Positions 44,110 through 53,168 of a stretch of DNA of 64,000 bases are shown piece by piece. The stretch is from Scopulibacillus darangshiensis. Its GTDB lineage: Bacteria > Bacillota > Bacilli > Bacillales > Sporolactobacillaceae. The position numbers were made by a program, and so were the translations under genes. The notes under the pieces are model-generated. The model worked only from the letters and a program-made list of their open reading frames with translations. It was not told where the DNA came from and did no database searches. The stretch covers positions 62,001-126,000 of the forward strand of contig NZ_SLXK01000004.1 of NCBI RefSeq assembly GCF_004341035.1, in the 5' to 3' direction. Numbering within the stretch: position 1 is the stretch's first letter; each line of letters starts with the position of its first letter.

Positions 44110-44421
44110 ATGGAGGAACTCGAACGTAATGAACCCCTTCAAGAGGAAACGCTGAACACGGTATCCCAAATTTTTAAAGCGTTGTCAGAGCCGACTCGGA
44201 TAAAGATTTTGCATTTACTTTTTCAAAAGGAATGCTCGGTTAATGAAATAGCAAACACTCTTGGTATGCTGCAATCAACAGTTTCCCATCAGCTTCGCTT
44301 TTTAAAAAGCATCCGTTTGGTCAAATCGCGGCGGGCGGGCACTTCGATTTACTATTCCCCAGATGATGATCATGTAATGAATATTTTGGAGCAAACGCTG
44401 AGACATGCCAAGCATGATTAA
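44110..44421 (+). CDS. czrA: ArsR/SmtB-family metal-sensing repressor, CzrA-like
   Basis: 103 residues. The winged HTH (about 20-90) contains [20 protein letters not shown]. The C-terminal helix [19 protein letters not shown] fits the alpha-5 zinc/cobalt site of CzrA and SmtB, DxH-x10-HxxH. It should repress a metal exporter until Zn or Co binds. The gene right after it is a broken CDF exporter, the expected target. The ribosome site AAGGTGAG precedes ATG 44110. Confidence 0.9.
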   Translation: MEELERNEPLQEETLNTVSQIFKALSEPTRIKILHLLFQKECSVNEIANTLGMLQSTVSHQLRFLKSIRLVKSRRAGTSIYYSPDDDHVMNILEQTLRHAKHD

Positions 44422-44427
44422 TATTGG

Positions 44428-44670
44428 GTGAAACTGGTAGATGGAAAACGGACATTTGGTTATCACCGTGCCGGCGTCCTTGCTGCATTTATCAATGGTG
44501 TCACACTTATTGTTATTACATTTGTCATTTTATGGGGGGTTATCATACCAACAGTGACCAAGGTCGGGAACGCTGTACTTGGTAAGATTCAGTACAAACA
44601 TCCCGAACCCCCTTCCCCAAGAAACCTTCATTTTTTTCTGAGGTCATTTCATAATTGCCTTTTGGATTAA
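44428..44670 (+). pseudogene. Truncated CDF (CzcD-like) cation exporter
   Basis: The first 40 codons include GKRTFGYHRAGVLAAFINGV, the loop and start of a membrane helix found about 80 residues into intact CDF proteins. Everything N-terminal to it is missing, including the first metal-site helix, and the frame soon runs into unrelated sequence ending near 44670. CDF exporters are about 300 residues, so this is a remnant. It follows the CzrA-like repressor by four bases, the usual czrA-czcD layout. Confidence 0.8.
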
Positions 44671-44706
44671 AGGTTGGAACCCTCCATCTATGCTAAAGGC
44701 GAGAAG

Positions 44707-44785
44707 TTACGGAACAAAACCCGATTCTTACGGAAAAATTGAAATTCTTACGGACGATCACCAGAAACTTACGGATGCTTATGGA
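44707..44785. repeat. Short phased motif array (TTACGGA every 20-21 bp)
   Basis: TTACGGA occurs at 44707, 44728, 44748 and 44769, each with unrelated sequence between, plus TTATGGA at 44779. Spacing of two helical turns recalls the TGCGTC sub-units of the 36-kb array. No gene is visible. Confidence 0.6.
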
Positions 44786-44813
44786 AATCATACATGATGG
44801 GCCCAAATAGCTT

Positions 44814-44885
44814 ATGTATGACCTAATGATTGTGGTCGCTGGGATAGTTTTTGGTTATATCCTTTTAGATAGTATAAAAGAATGA
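44814..44885 (+). CDS. Possible 23-residue single-pass membrane peptide
   Basis: ATG 44814 opens a frame MYDLMIVVAGIVFGYILL followed by DSIKE and a stop. It has one clear hydrophobic helix and a charged tail, and a strong terminator follows 15 bases later. The ribosome site is weak (GATGGG at a long distance). It could be a small membrane protein or chance. Confidence 0.3.
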   Translation: MYDLMIVVAGIVFGYILLDSIKE

Positions 44886-44900
44886 AAGGGAACTGACCCT

Positions 44901-44934
44901 AAAAATCTCTCGATTAAAGAGAGATTTTTGTTTT
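44901..44934 (+). terminator. Strong Rho-independent terminator
   Basis: AAAAATCTCTC and GAGAGATTTTT are perfect 11-bp arms with a seven-base loop, followed by TGTTTT. It implies transcription through 44.1-44.9 kb from the CzrA region or the small membrane peptide. Confidence 0.88.
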
Positions 44935-45028
44935 CGTATACTTCCCCTGCCCATGTGGAAGAATGGATTCATATATTTAGATCGATCTTAATATATTTAT
45001 CATAGTCATTGCAGGGTAGGTGAAAAGG

Positions 45029-45295
45029 ATGATTAAAGCGGCCTTTAATGATGAAAGATGGGCTGAGATTCGACGTAAAGGAAAGTATCGTTTTATTTAT
45101 GATTATGGCATGTTGTATTTTGGATTACTAACCTCTGTATGTTCAATACTTGTTATCAATTTACTTGACGGTGTATTTTTGGAAAAAGCAGTGTCTGATC
45201 TCTTATTTGTTATTCTATTTACAACTATCGGCGGTGTTATATGGGGAATCGGCATGTGGCGCTGGATGGAATATTACTATCATCGGAAAGGCTAA
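45029..45295 (+). CDS. Uncharacterised small membrane protein
   Basis: 88 residues from ATG 45029, with AGGTG six bases upstream; GTG 45020 is less well spaced. Two hydrophobic helices (MLYFGLLTSVCSILVINLL and LLFVILFTTIGGVIWGIGMW) follow a charged N-terminus, and the tail is aromatic and basic (RWMEYYYHRKG). I recognise no family. It converges on the ald gene and has no operon partner. Confidence 0.65.
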   Translation: MIKAAFNDERWAEIRRKGKYRFIYDYGMLYFGLLTSVCSILVINLLDGVFLEKAVSDLLFVILFTTIGGVIWGIGMWRWMEYYYHRKG

Positions 45296-45361
45296 TTTCC
45301 CGACCTGTTGTAGCAATTATCGTCATTATTTTCCGGGAAATAATGACGGGGTTCGACTTGA

Positions 45362-45398
45362 ATAAAAAAAACGAAGCAGGGTCTATTCCTGCTCCGTT
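45362..45398 (-). terminator. Rho-independent terminator of ald
   Basis: On the minus strand AACGGAGCAGG pairs with CCTGCTTCGTT (one G-U) around a seven-base loop, followed by TTTTTTTATT. Confidence 0.9.
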
Positions 45399-45411
45399 TG
45401 GTGTATTAAGA

Positions 45412-46542
45412 TTAGTTAACTTCTACAAGTCCGTCTAATGCAACATCAGCTGGGACATAGGTATAGCCTAGGTCACGAGCAACAGCTTCAAAGGTGACTT
45501 CACCTTTAGCCGTATTAAGACCTGCTTTAAGTGCTGGGTTCTCAGCGATCGCTTTGGTTACCCCTTTATTGGCAATTTGCAGACCGTATGGCACTGTAAC
45601 GTTTGTCAAGCCAATAGTGGATGTACGCGGAACGGCACCAGGCATGTTGGCAACAGCATAGTGAACGACACCGTGCTTTTCATATGTTGGGTTATCATGT
45701 GTTGTGATATGGTCGCTCGTTTCAACGATACCGCCTTGGTCAATCGCAACATCGACAATGACAGAACCAGGTTTCATTGTTTTGACCATGTCTTCAGTAA
45801 CAAGCTTCGGTGCTTTAGCACCAGGAATTAGGACGGCACCGATTAGTAAGTCAGCTTCCGAAACAGCTTGCGCAATATTAAGCGGGCTGGACATGAGCGT
45901 CTTAATTTGATTGCCGAAAATGTCATCCAACTGGCGAAGACGTTCAGCGCTTAGGTCTAGAATTGTGACATCAGCACCTAAGCCAATCGCTAATTTTGCA
46001 GCATTGGTTCCAACGACACCGCCGCCGATGATCGTTACTTTACCGCGGTTAACCCCAGGAATACCAGATAGGAGAATACCTTGTCCGCCTGTTGGTTTTT
46101 GTAAGAATTGAGCACCGATTTGGGCTGCCATACGACCGGCAACCTCACTCATTGGTGTAAGAAGCGGCAATGTGCGGCCTTCAGTTACAGTTTCATAGGC
46201 AATGGCTGTAACACCTTTTTCTGTTAAAGCTTTAGTCAATGCAGGCTCTGCGGCAAGGTGAAGATAAGTGAAAAGCACAAGACCTTCGCGGAAATGACCG
46301 TATTCTTCGGCGATCGGTTCTTTCACCTTCATGACCATCTCTGCTTCCCAAATCTTAGCAGCACTCTCAATGATTTCTGCACCTGCAGCTTGATAATCTT
46401 CGTTCGTGAAGCCGCTTCCAATTCCAGCGTCTTTTTCAATTAATACGCGATGACCAGCACCAGCAAAAGATACGACGCCAGCAGGTGTTAAGGCAACACG
46501 GTTTTCATTATTTTTTAGTTCGCGAGGTACACCAATAATCAT
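45412..46542 (-). CDS. ald: Alanine dehydrogenase
   Basis: 376 residues, full length. [20 protein letters not shown] at the N-terminus holds the pyruvate-binding Arg, and the NAD motif [20 protein letters not shown] is central. The catalytic His/Asp region [20 protein letters not shown] follows. It interconverts L-alanine and pyruvate plus ammonia, feeding alanine into carbon metabolism and sporulation. The start lies nine bases after AAGGAGG. The AdeR-type activator lies directly upstream on the same strand. Confidence 0.95.
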   Translation of the reverse strand: MIIGVPRELKNNENRVALTPAGVVSFAGAGHRVLIEKDAGIGSGFTNEDYQAAGAEIIESAAKIWEAEMVMKVKEPIAEEYGHFREGLVLFTYLHLAAEPALTKALTEKGVTAIAYETVTEGRTLPLLTPMSEVAGRMAAQIGAQFLQKPTGGQGILLSGIPGVNRGKVTIIGGGVVGTNAAKLAIGLGADVTILDLSAERLRQLDDIFGNQIKTLMSSPLNIAQAVSEADLLIGAVLIPGAKAPKLVTEDMVKTMKPGSVIVDVAIDQGGIVETSDHITTHDNPTYEKHGVVHYAVANMPGAVPRTSTIGLTNVTVPYGLQIANKGVTKAIAENPALKAGLNTAKGEVTFEAVARDLGYTYVPADVALDGLVEVN

Positions 46543-46642
46543 GGAAACATTCCTCCTTAATTTTTTTAAGTTTAATCTATATTAATCTCTTAATATTATT
46601 GTAAGATTTTCTGCAGACAAATTCTTCGTGAAAAAAGGAGAA

Positions 46643-46679
46643 AATAAAAAAATGAATTTGTGAAAAATCACAAATTCAT
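46643..46679 (-). terminator. Rho-independent terminator at the 3' end of adeR
   Basis: On the minus strand ATGAATTTGTG and CACAAATTCAT are perfect arms around ATTTTT, followed by TTTTTTTATTTT. The adeR stop codon lies inside the stem, so translation termination and transcription termination are tightly coupled. Confidence 0.88.
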
Positions 46680-47888
46680 CTCATCAATCTTTAAATCCAG
46701 ATAGATGGTCATTTTCTGTTTGGCGTTGTGCAAGTCAATTTCCGCAATGTCAGCCATCCGCTTAAGCCTATAGCTAAGGGTATTGATGTGGACATTGAGG
46801 GCTTTTGCAGCGGTGTTTACATTGCTGTCCTTTTCCAAGAACACCTTTAATGATTCGGTCAAATTGGTATGATGCTTTTGGTCGTATTCTTTAAGCTTCC
46901 TTAGTGAATAATTCACAAAGCCATCTTTTTTGCGTTGCTCGCGGTAGATATCCAAATATTGATAAAGGCCGAGCTCTGAGATCGTGTCCAACTGGTTAGT
47001 CTCCTGTGGAAACCTCTTTTTTATCAAGAGAACCGATAGTGCTTGTCTGTAGCTCTTTTCTATATCAAGAAGATTGGTGTAAAGTCCACCGACGCCTGAG
47101 CGTGCGCTGTGTATATTAAACCTTTCGCTCAATTGGGCGAGAAGCCATCCCATGAACGTTTTGGCATCGTATAACGGCCTGTCACCTTTTGGTTCAATTA
47201 ACATAATAAATTGATCATAATCAATGGTCGAAAGGACGATTTGGACATGATGTGATGTGTTAAGCAGGTATAGCAGTTGCTTTTCGGCTGCATCTGCAAT
47301 TTCATCATTGAATTTTAAAATGGCGATAGCATATTGTGAAGGCGGTGTGAGATGCCTTTTTTGGAACCCTTCTTTCATTTCATGGCTCGATGAGAAATTA
47401 TCTGTTAATATTTTCCAAAAAAACTCCTGATTCCTCTCTACCTTCTCGGATTCATGAACATGCATTTTTAACAGCTTGCTTTTGACGGCTTGTGCTGCCT
47501 TTTTCAAAAGCTCTAAATCCTGATCAGACAGTTTTTTATTAATTTCCAGTGCCCAGATAAAACCTAAGACCTCATTATTGCGCCATATGGAAATGGCTAC
47601 CCGATCGCCTAAGCCGACCTCATCAATACTTTTCACCCGCACCGGTTCATCAGAGGCCAACAACTTTGGAATCGTGCCGTCTTTCCACAAATTATTAATC
47701 ACTTTACCAGGTACGCGCCTGCCGATAATCGTGGAAATGCGGGCCGGGTCCGTGCAATTGTCATGGGTGCTGTATGCCAGAAGCCTGTGATTGACATCCT
47801 CGATTGTAATAGGGCACTCAAGGACTTCGCTGATCCGCTCCGCCATATCCTCAGCCCGATCAAAACCATATTTGAATGGGTCCTTCAT
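46668..47888 (-). CDS. adeR: PucR/CdaR-family transcriptional activator, AdeR-like
   Basis: 406 residues. A GAF-like N-terminal sensor (about 10-140), a GGDEF-related middle domain and a C-terminal PucR helix-turn-helix (VNTAAKALNVHINTLSYRLKR, starting near residue 367) are in order. AdeR (YukF) activates ald in Bacillus subtilis, and this gene lies just upstream of ald on the same strand. ATG 47888 is nine bases after AGAGAGG; ATG 47894 is an alternative but only three bases from it. Confidence 0.85.
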   Translation of the reverse strand: MKDPFKYGFDRAEDMAERISEVLECPITIEDVNHRLLAYSTHDNCTDPARISTIIGRRVPGKVINNLWKDGTIPKLLASDEPVRVKSIDEVGLGDRVAISIWRNNEVLGFIWALEINKKLSDQDLELLKKAAQAVKSKLLKMHVHESEKVERNQEFFWKILTDNFSSSHEMKEGFQKRHLTPPSQYAIAILKFNDEIADAAEKQLLYLLNTSHHVQIVLSTIDYDQFIMLIEPKGDRPLYDAKTFMGWLLAQLSERFNIHSARSGVGGLYTNLLDIEKSYRQALSVLLIKKRFPQETNQLDTISELGLYQYLDIYREQRKKDGFVNYSLRKLKEYDQKHHTNLTESLKVFLEKDSNVNTAAKALNVHINTLSYRLKRMADIAEIDLHNAKQKMTIYLDLKIDEMNL

Positions 47889-48035
47889 AGGCATGATCCT
47901 CTCTTTTCGATTCAACATATATATGCTGATTATAGTACATTTTGTGATTCCTCACAAAAAGAGGAGAGTAGTGGAAAAATGGGGTAGCAATCTAGGTATT
48001 ATATGGTAAAGTAGTTAAATGGCGGGGTGGTCTTT

Positions 48036-48205
48036 TTGAGAAAAGTGATGATGTGGAATTGCTTTTTGTTAATTCCGGATTTTTTATAGGATGGTATAAC
48101 ATATTTTCGGATGGATTACTCAATGCATAAATTAGTTGCATTATCTTTACAGCCGTTTACGTTGGGATAAGCTATAAAAAAGAGAAAAAGTCTTCTGTAC
48201 ATTAA
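48036..48205 (+). pseudogene. Decayed small two-helix membrane protein
   Basis: A TTG behind GGGGTGG starts MRKVMMW. A shift of frame then gives ELLFVNSGFFIGWYNIFS, a TAA stop at about 48128, and ISCIIFTAVYVGISYKKEKK with a proper end at 48203-48205. The two hydrophobic segments and basic tail look like a former small membrane protein with one frameshift and one stop. The rest of the 420-base gap before mprF shows nothing recognisable. Confidence 0.4.
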
Positions 48206-48314
48206 TTAGAAAACAGCTATGGCTAATTTGTGGAACTTTAAGCCCATGTCGTTCGTCATAATAAGGCATGTCATTTTACCGCTGTAATCGAATTTTAAAA
48301 GGAGTCAAAGACCC

Positions 48315-50885
48315 ATGCCGCCGGATATTAAGAAAAAGCTGCTTATGGTTGGGAAGGTTCTCTTTCCAATATTATTGATCATCTTCATTTACATACAAGG
48401 GCGCCGTGAGCTTTCGGGTCTTTCCTTAAGGGATTCGATGAAAGCGATTCTAGCCCTGCCGACCGGCGGGTTTGTCGTAATCATCATATGCGGACTTCTC
48501 GCCATTTCATTCATGTTCTTTTATGATTTAGTCATGATCCGCTCAATAAAGTTGCCGGTTCCGTTTCTTAAAATTTTTCGTGTTTCTTGGATAGCCAACT
48601 CATTTAATGGGTTGATTGGCTTTGGGGGTTTGGCGGGGGCGGGTATGCGTGCCATTTTATATAAAGAACATACTGAGCAAAAAAAGAACCTTTTAAAAAG
48701 TATTGGCTGGATGACGCCAGCGATGCTCAATGGATTATCGATATTATCATTCCTTGCTATTATCGGTATCATTCCCATTCACGCTTTATTGGCTAGTGAA
48801 AAATGGCTGTGGCCAGTCATTATTGGCGTCATCCTTTTTGCACCTGCCTATGCGCTTTATCCTAAATTTAAACAGTCAGATACAGCTTCGCTAAAGCTGA
48901 CCCTGAAGTATTCTGTCGTATCCCTGGCAGAGTGGCTTGCTGCGGCTGGTGTGTTATTTGTTATTCTGAAGCTGATCGGGCTGCCCTTAACACTCTCGCA
49001 GGTGCTCGGTGTTTTTGTTGTGGCTGCGGTCACCGGATTGATTAGCTTGGTGCCCGGGGGTTTTGGCTCTTTTGATCTCATGTTCCTTATTGGCATGCAA
49101 GCATATGATGTTGAAAAAGGCATGGTTTTAACGGCACTTCTAATGTACCGGATTGTCTACTATTTCATTCCGTTCGTCATAGGATTGGTCTTTGCGGCGA
49201 CTGAAATGACCGGAACGGTAATGAAAAAAATTGAAGAAAACAGGGTGTTTACACCTGCGATTGAAACAACAAATGTGATGTGGTCGCTTCAACGTCAATT
49301 ATTTCAAAGGCTTGGCTATCTGTTGTTTTCGCTAATAACGATTAGCATCAGTCTGTGGATTTTCCTGAATGTTACCCTGGAAATCGTCCTCTTTAAGGTA
49401 AATGATGAAGGGTTCATGATCCTTTCAAGGCCATTAATGTTTTTGTGTTATGCCTTGCTACTAGGGGTAAGTCTTACGCTTTTTTTCCGTGCAAAGGAAA
49501 TGTATTTTCGAACCAAACGTGCGCTTTATATGGTTAATACCCTATTAATCATTTCCTTTGTCCTGGGGATTCTGGTTCTTTCACTATGGATTAGTGTTGT
49601 GTCATTCATTGCCTTTATCTTTCTTTTTGTGATGAGAAAACAATTTGTCAGAGTGAGCAGCCCTTTTACACTATATCATTTCATCAAGATCTTTATCTTG
49701 TCGATTCTTGCCATGTGGCTCTATTCTGTTTTAATCCATAGCTTTCTGTCGCTAGTGAATGGTGACCAGCATTTGCTTGTCTATTTTTATGAAATTGCCG
49801 CTGTTGCCTTGATCTTTGCTTTCTTTTTTACGCTATTATTCGTCTTTATATTTAATAAATCACAGCAAGGCATCCCAGGTGAGCCGCCTGACTTTGACAA
49901 GTTGAAGACATTCCTTGAGGAGCATGGCGGGCATGTATTAAGTCATCTTGGCTTTTTGGGGGATAAACGCTTTTTCTTCAGCAGTGACGGGAAGGCCTTA
50001 TTGCAATTTGCCAAAATCGGAAACCGGCTGGTTGTTTTAGGTGACCCATCCGGTGACAGGAGATCGTTATCTAAAGTTGTTCAGGAATTTAACAGTGAAG
50101 CCGATCTTTACGGTTATCAGTGTATTTATTATCAAATTAACGGTGAGAATCTGGCGGTGTACCATGACCTGGGCTACCAATTTTTCAAGCTGGGGGAAGA
50201 AGCGCTTGTGTCGCTTGACGATTTTACTACAGCGGGAAAAAAGAATGCTGGCTTAAGGGCAACCTTAAATCGTTTTGCCAGGGAGGGCTACACATTCGAC
50301 ATCGTAACCCCGCCGTTTTCAGATGACTTTATCCATGGGGTGAAAAAGGTCTCAGATGAATGGCTCGGACGGAAAAGAGAAAAAGGGTTTTCACTTGGTT
50401 ACTTTGATAAAACTTACTTATCACAGGCCCCAATTGCGACCCTTTCAGATAAGGATGGGAATATGATTGCCTTCATGAGTCTTATGCCGGTTTATCAAGC
50501 AGGTGAGCTGTCGATTGACCTGATGCGGTATGTTCCTCATGCGCCAAGCGGCATAATGGACGCCCTCTTCATCCAACTTTTTCAATGGGCTAAAGAAGAG
50601 GGGTACAACACCTTCAATATGGGCATGGCGCCATTATCAAATGTCGGGCAGCACCAATACTCCTTTGTATCTGAAAGGATAGCCGCCGCCATTTTCAATA
50701 ATGTCAATTATATGTACAGCTTCAGCGGTCTGCGTCGTTTCAAGCAAAAATATCATCCGGTTTGGAAGGGCAAGTATTTGGCTTACCGCAGCACCCGGTC
50801 GCTCCCCGGGACGATGTGGTTTGTCACCCATTTGATTAGTAAAGAGAATAAAAAAGCGGTTGAAACCGAGCAAAAGGTAAATTAA
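48315..50885 (+). CDS. mprF: Phosphatidylglycerol lysyltransferase / multiple peptide resistance factor
   Basis: 856 residues. About 14 membrane helices form the flippase part (1-510; GLIGFGGLAGAGMRAILY and ISLVPGGFGSFDLMFLIG are characteristic). A cytoplasmic DUF2156 GNAT-fold lysyltransferase follows (about 530-840; GDKRFFFSSDGKALLQFAKI, VVLGDPSGD, FNMGMAPLSNVGQ). It adds lysine from Lys-tRNA to phosphatidylglycerol and flips it, lowering surface charge and resisting cationic peptides and daptomycin. The start follows AAAAGGAGTC. It is transcribed alone. Confidence 0.94.
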   Translation: MPPDIKKKLLMVGKVLFPILLIIFIYIQGRRELSGLSLRDSMKAILALPTGGFVVIIICGLLAISFMFFYDLVMIRSIKLPVPFLKIFRVSWIANSFNGLIGFGGLAGAGMRAILYKEHTEQKKNLLKSIGWMTPAMLNGLSILSFLAIIGIIPIHALLASEKWLWPVIIGVILFAPAYALYPKFKQSDTASLKLTLKYSVVSLAEWLAAAGVLFVILKLIGLPLTLSQVLGVFVVAAVTGLISLVPGGFGSFDLMFLIGMQAYDVEKGMVLTALLMYRIVYYFIPFVIGLVFAATEMTGTVMKKIEENRVFTPAIETTNVMWSLQRQLFQRLGYLLFSLITISISLWIFLNVTLEIVLFKVNDEGFMILSRPLMFLCYALLLGVSLTLFFRAKEMYFRTKRALYMVNTLLIISFVLGILVLSLWISVVSFIAFIFLFVMRKQFVRVSSPFTLYHFIKIFILSILAMWLYSVLIHSFLSLVNGDQHLLVYFYEIAAVALIFAFFFTLLFVFIFNKSQQGIPGEPPDFDKLKTFLEEHGGHVLSHLGFLGDKRFFFSSDGKALLQFAKIGNRLVVLGDPSGDRRSLSKVVQEFNSEADLYGYQCIYYQINGENLAVYHDLGYQFFKLGEEALVSLDDFTTAGKKNAGLRATLNRFAREGYTFDIVTPPFSDDFIHGVKKVSDEWLGRKREKGFSLGYFDKTYLSQAPIATLSDKDGNMIAFMSLMPVYQAGELSIDLMRYVPHAPSGIMDALFIQLFQWAKEEGYNTFNMGMAPLSNVGQHQYSFVSERIAAAIFNNVNYMYSFSGLRRFKQKYHPVWKGKYLAYRSTRSLPGTMWFVTHLISKENKKAVETEQKVN

Positions 50886-50945
50886 AGTATGAATAGGTAA
50901 ATCTCGTCTATTTGTGGCAAAATGCTGTATTTTATGAGCGGATCT

Positions 50946-51018
50946 GACTGTGGTTCCGTTATTCGGTCATTCAAGAGGCTATTTGAGTTAATTTTTCACA
51001 AATAACGGAACCTGAGTC
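50946..51018. repeat. Long inverted repeat after mprF
   Basis: GGTTCCGTTATT (50952-50963) and AATAACGGAACC (51001-51012) are perfect 12-bp arms. With flanking GACT/AGTC the match extends to about 16 of 18 bases. The spacer is 37 bases. No U-tract follows, so it is not a standard terminator. It may be a small mobile palindrome or an RNA fold. Confidence 0.65.
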
Positions 51019-51081
51019 CTATAAGAATGCGTGAAGCTTCTTTTCCAGTTTGTAAGTTTTTCCGCGCTCTTTCCATTTACT

Positions 51082-51246
51082 ATGACTAGGATTTTCCTGC
51101 AGGCCGGTTTTAGAATGGCAATCACGCTCCTAGCTCTTTTAGCCGGGTCGGCTATTTTACTTGGTGAATGGGACAAAGGAAGAAAATCTTTAAAGAAGAA
51201 ACGAAAAAAAGAATTAGAAAAAATAGAGCTGCATGATCTCAATTAA
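51082..51246 (+). CDS. Possible short membrane protein before the ABC transporter
   Basis: 54 residues from ATG 51082: one hydrophobic helix (MAITLLALLAGSAILLG) and a very basic tail (KGRKSLKKKRKKELEKIELH). The frame ends 18 bases before the ABC permease start, so coupling is possible. No ribosome binding site precedes any of its possible starts (GTG 51031, ATG 51082, ATG 51115), so it may be a remnant. Confidence 0.35.
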   Translation: MTRIFLQAGFRMAITLLALLAGSAILLGEWDKGRKSLKKKRKKELEKIELHDLN

Positions 51247-51264
51247 AAGCCAGGGAGGATTCAA

Positions 51265-51963
51265 ATGATACATATATTAAAAAGGGAATTTACTGATTCG
51301 ATAAAAAGCATTCGCGCAATCTTGATCATTCTGTTCATTACGTTTGTATCGTATAAATCGGCTCTGTTTTTAAAAGAAAATCCGTTTCTCATTAGCGAAC
51401 TTGGTAAAGAGGGGATAAAAGCAGGTGATGTATACAGCGCAGGTCTAAGTCTGATCGTATTCATCTTCGGCTTTCTGTTTGTCTTTGCCATCTCACATGA
51501 CATCGTCAACAGTGAAACGGAAATGAAAACCATGAGGCTGCTTGTCACCAAGACATCCCGGCCTCAAGTAATGTTTGGGAAATTGCTTGGAGCCACGTTA
51601 TTTTGGGTGGTCACGATATCCGTATCCTATGCAATTATCAGCTTGATTTCCCAGGTCTGGAATGGTGAGGAGTACCTAAGGACACTCATTTTTCTGTTTT
51701 ATATTATTTGTCTCGCAGTATTTATTTCAACGATTGTGCCGAAGACGAAGTTAACCATGTTTTTGGGCATTCTTCTTGGCATTGCCCTGCCGATACTAGG
51801 TTCTGTATCAATGATTATTGATAAATGGTACCTGGTGCCATTTAAATACATTTTGCCTTTTTATTATTTGGACCAGTCCTTTGGTTATGTCCTTATACCG
51901 CTCGCGATCGGGATCATTTTCTTCCTTATGTCTGTTTTAATCATGGAAAGAAGGGACTTATAA
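51265..51963 (+). CDS. ABC-2-type transporter permease
   Basis: 232 residues with about six hydrophobic helices. It begins MIHILKREFTDSIKSIRAIL, typical of ABC-2 permeases, and contains FVFAISHDIVNSETEMKTMRL and LLVTKTSRPQVMFGKLLGAT, the conserved coupling region. It stands two bases before its ATPase, behind GGGAGG. The order permease-then-ATPase is less common than the reverse. The substrate (peptide, drug or lantibiotic) is unknown. Confidence 0.85.
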   Translation: MIHILKREFTDSIKSIRAILIILFITFVSYKSALFLKENPFLISELGKEGIKAGDVYSAGLSLIVFIFGFLFVFAISHDIVNSETEMKTMRLLVTKTSRPQVMFGKLLGATLFWVVTISVSYAIISLISQVWNGEEYLRTLIFLFYIICLAVFISTIVPKTKLTMFLGILLGIALPILGSVSMIIDKWYLVPFKYILPFYYLDQSFGYVLIPLAIGIIFFLMSVLIMERRDL

Positions 51964-51965
51964 AC

Positions 51966-52877
51966 ATGAAAGCTATCGAAGTAGAAAATTTGATAAAGCG
52001 CTATGGTTCAGCAAATGTGCTAAATGGGATTAATTTGACGGTTGAAAAAGGCGAAGTGTTCGGTTTTGTCGGACATAATGGGGCTGGGAAATCAACTTTT
52101 ATACATACGTTAACCGGAATTACCAGGAAAAGCTCGGGGTCATTCAGCATTCTCGGTACACCAGGTGGTGAGCTTGACAGGGTCAAGAAAAAGATCGGTG
52201 TCATGCCTGATATTGCTAATTTATATCAACATATGCGAGGCATCGATTTTCTAAGGTATATGGGGAACCTTGCAGGGGATATGCGGACAAAAAGAAGTTA
52301 CGAGGAACTTTTGGAGGAAGTCGGTTTGAAGGGAGCGGGCGGTAAGAAGATCAAATCCTATTCCTTCGGGATGAAAAAGAAGATTAGTATTGCTCAAGCT
52401 CTGCTGGGCGATCCTGAACTGATTATTCTGGATGAACCGACGTCAGGGCTTGATCCTGAATCAGCGATTGTGGTCCGGAAGATGGTCACAAGACTGCAGG
52501 AGGAAGGAAAGACGATTTTCCTGACATCACACAACCTTGACGAAATAGAAAAGGTAAGTGACAGAGTGGGGATTCTAACGGACGGTGTCATAAAAAAACT
52601 AGGGACACCAAGGGAATTAAAGGCACAGGCTGAAGGCGGCGTGCAGTTAGCAGTTAGAACCAAGCCCGTACTTACAGCTGAGGTGGTCAACGAACTGAAG
52701 GAAAAAAGCGGCTTGAATTTGGCATTTGTTGAGACAAAAAGGGAGTTTACTCTATTACAATTACCCTCGGATGACGAGCTTCCTAGATTGACAAGAGCTT
52801 TGTTAGATGGGGGCGTAGATCTCTACGAAGTAAAGGTAGAGGAGCGGTCGCTCGAGGATGTGTTTATGAACGCGTGA
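51966..52877 (+). CDS. ABC transporter ATP-binding protein
   Basis: 303 residues. Walker A is GHNGAGKST (about 36-44), the signature region is SYSFGMKKKISIAQALLG, Walker B is LIILDEPTSGLDPES, and the switch His is in FLTSHNLDEIEKVSDRVGIL. The C-terminal 80 residues resemble the DUF4162 tail of export ATPases. It powers the ABC-2 permease encoded two bases upstream. The signature SFGMKKK replaces the usual SGGxxQR, as is common in this export subfamily. Confidence 0.9.
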   Translation: MKAIEVENLIKRYGSANVLNGINLTVEKGEVFGFVGHNGAGKSTFIHTLTGITRKSSGSFSILGTPGGELDRVKKKIGVMPDIANLYQHMRGIDFLRYMGNLAGDMRTKRSYEELLEEVGLKGAGGKKIKSYSFGMKKKISIAQALLGDPELIILDEPTSGLDPESAIVVRKMVTRLQEEGKTIFLTSHNLDEIEKVSDRVGILTDGVIKKLGTPRELKAQAEGGVQLAVRTKPVLTAEVVNELKEKSGLNLAFVETKREFTLLQLPSDDELPRLTRALLDGGVDLYEVKVEERSLEDVFMNA

Positions 52878-52888
52878 TGGCAAAAGGT

Positions 52889-52916
52889 AATCGGGGCGAG
52901 GGCCCCGATTTATTTT
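52889..52916 (+). terminator. Rho-independent terminator after the ABC operon
   Basis: AATCGGGGC and GCCCCGATT form a perfect stem with a GAGG loop, followed by TATTTT. Confidence 0.85.
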
Positions 52917-53134
52917 CAAGCGAAATGGTTTTCTCCAAATTAATCGTAAACAATACAAGAACCGCGGCAACGGATAACCCGCTCTTGATCGGGCGAAACT
53001 TCAAGATTCCCATAATGAACGGCTTTCCACCCTATACCAACAATGATAGAAAGAATCAAAAGTAAGATGAAAATGGCTCTGAGGTTATTTAACTAAAAGA
53101 TATGGTGAAATGGGTCTTAAAAATGCCAAAATGG

Positions 53135-53162
53135 TTTAACATTTTCGAGTTTGTTGTATAAT
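53135..53162 (+). promoter_or_regulatory. Promoter of the antitoxin-like RNA
   Basis: TATAAT at 53157-53162 is a perfect -10 box. The -35 region is weaker (TTTAAC or TTAACA at 53135-53141, spacer 15-16). No coding sequence follows before the terminator at 53263, which marks an RNA gene. Confidence 0.6.
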
Positions 53163-53168
53163 GAATAC

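Noticed and set aside
52874-53065. Open frame of 63 codons after the ABC operon
   Set aside because: It overlaps the ABC ATPase stop and the operon terminator, and has no ribosome binding site or protein-like features. Minus-strand frames here have short hydrophobic runs but no usable start.
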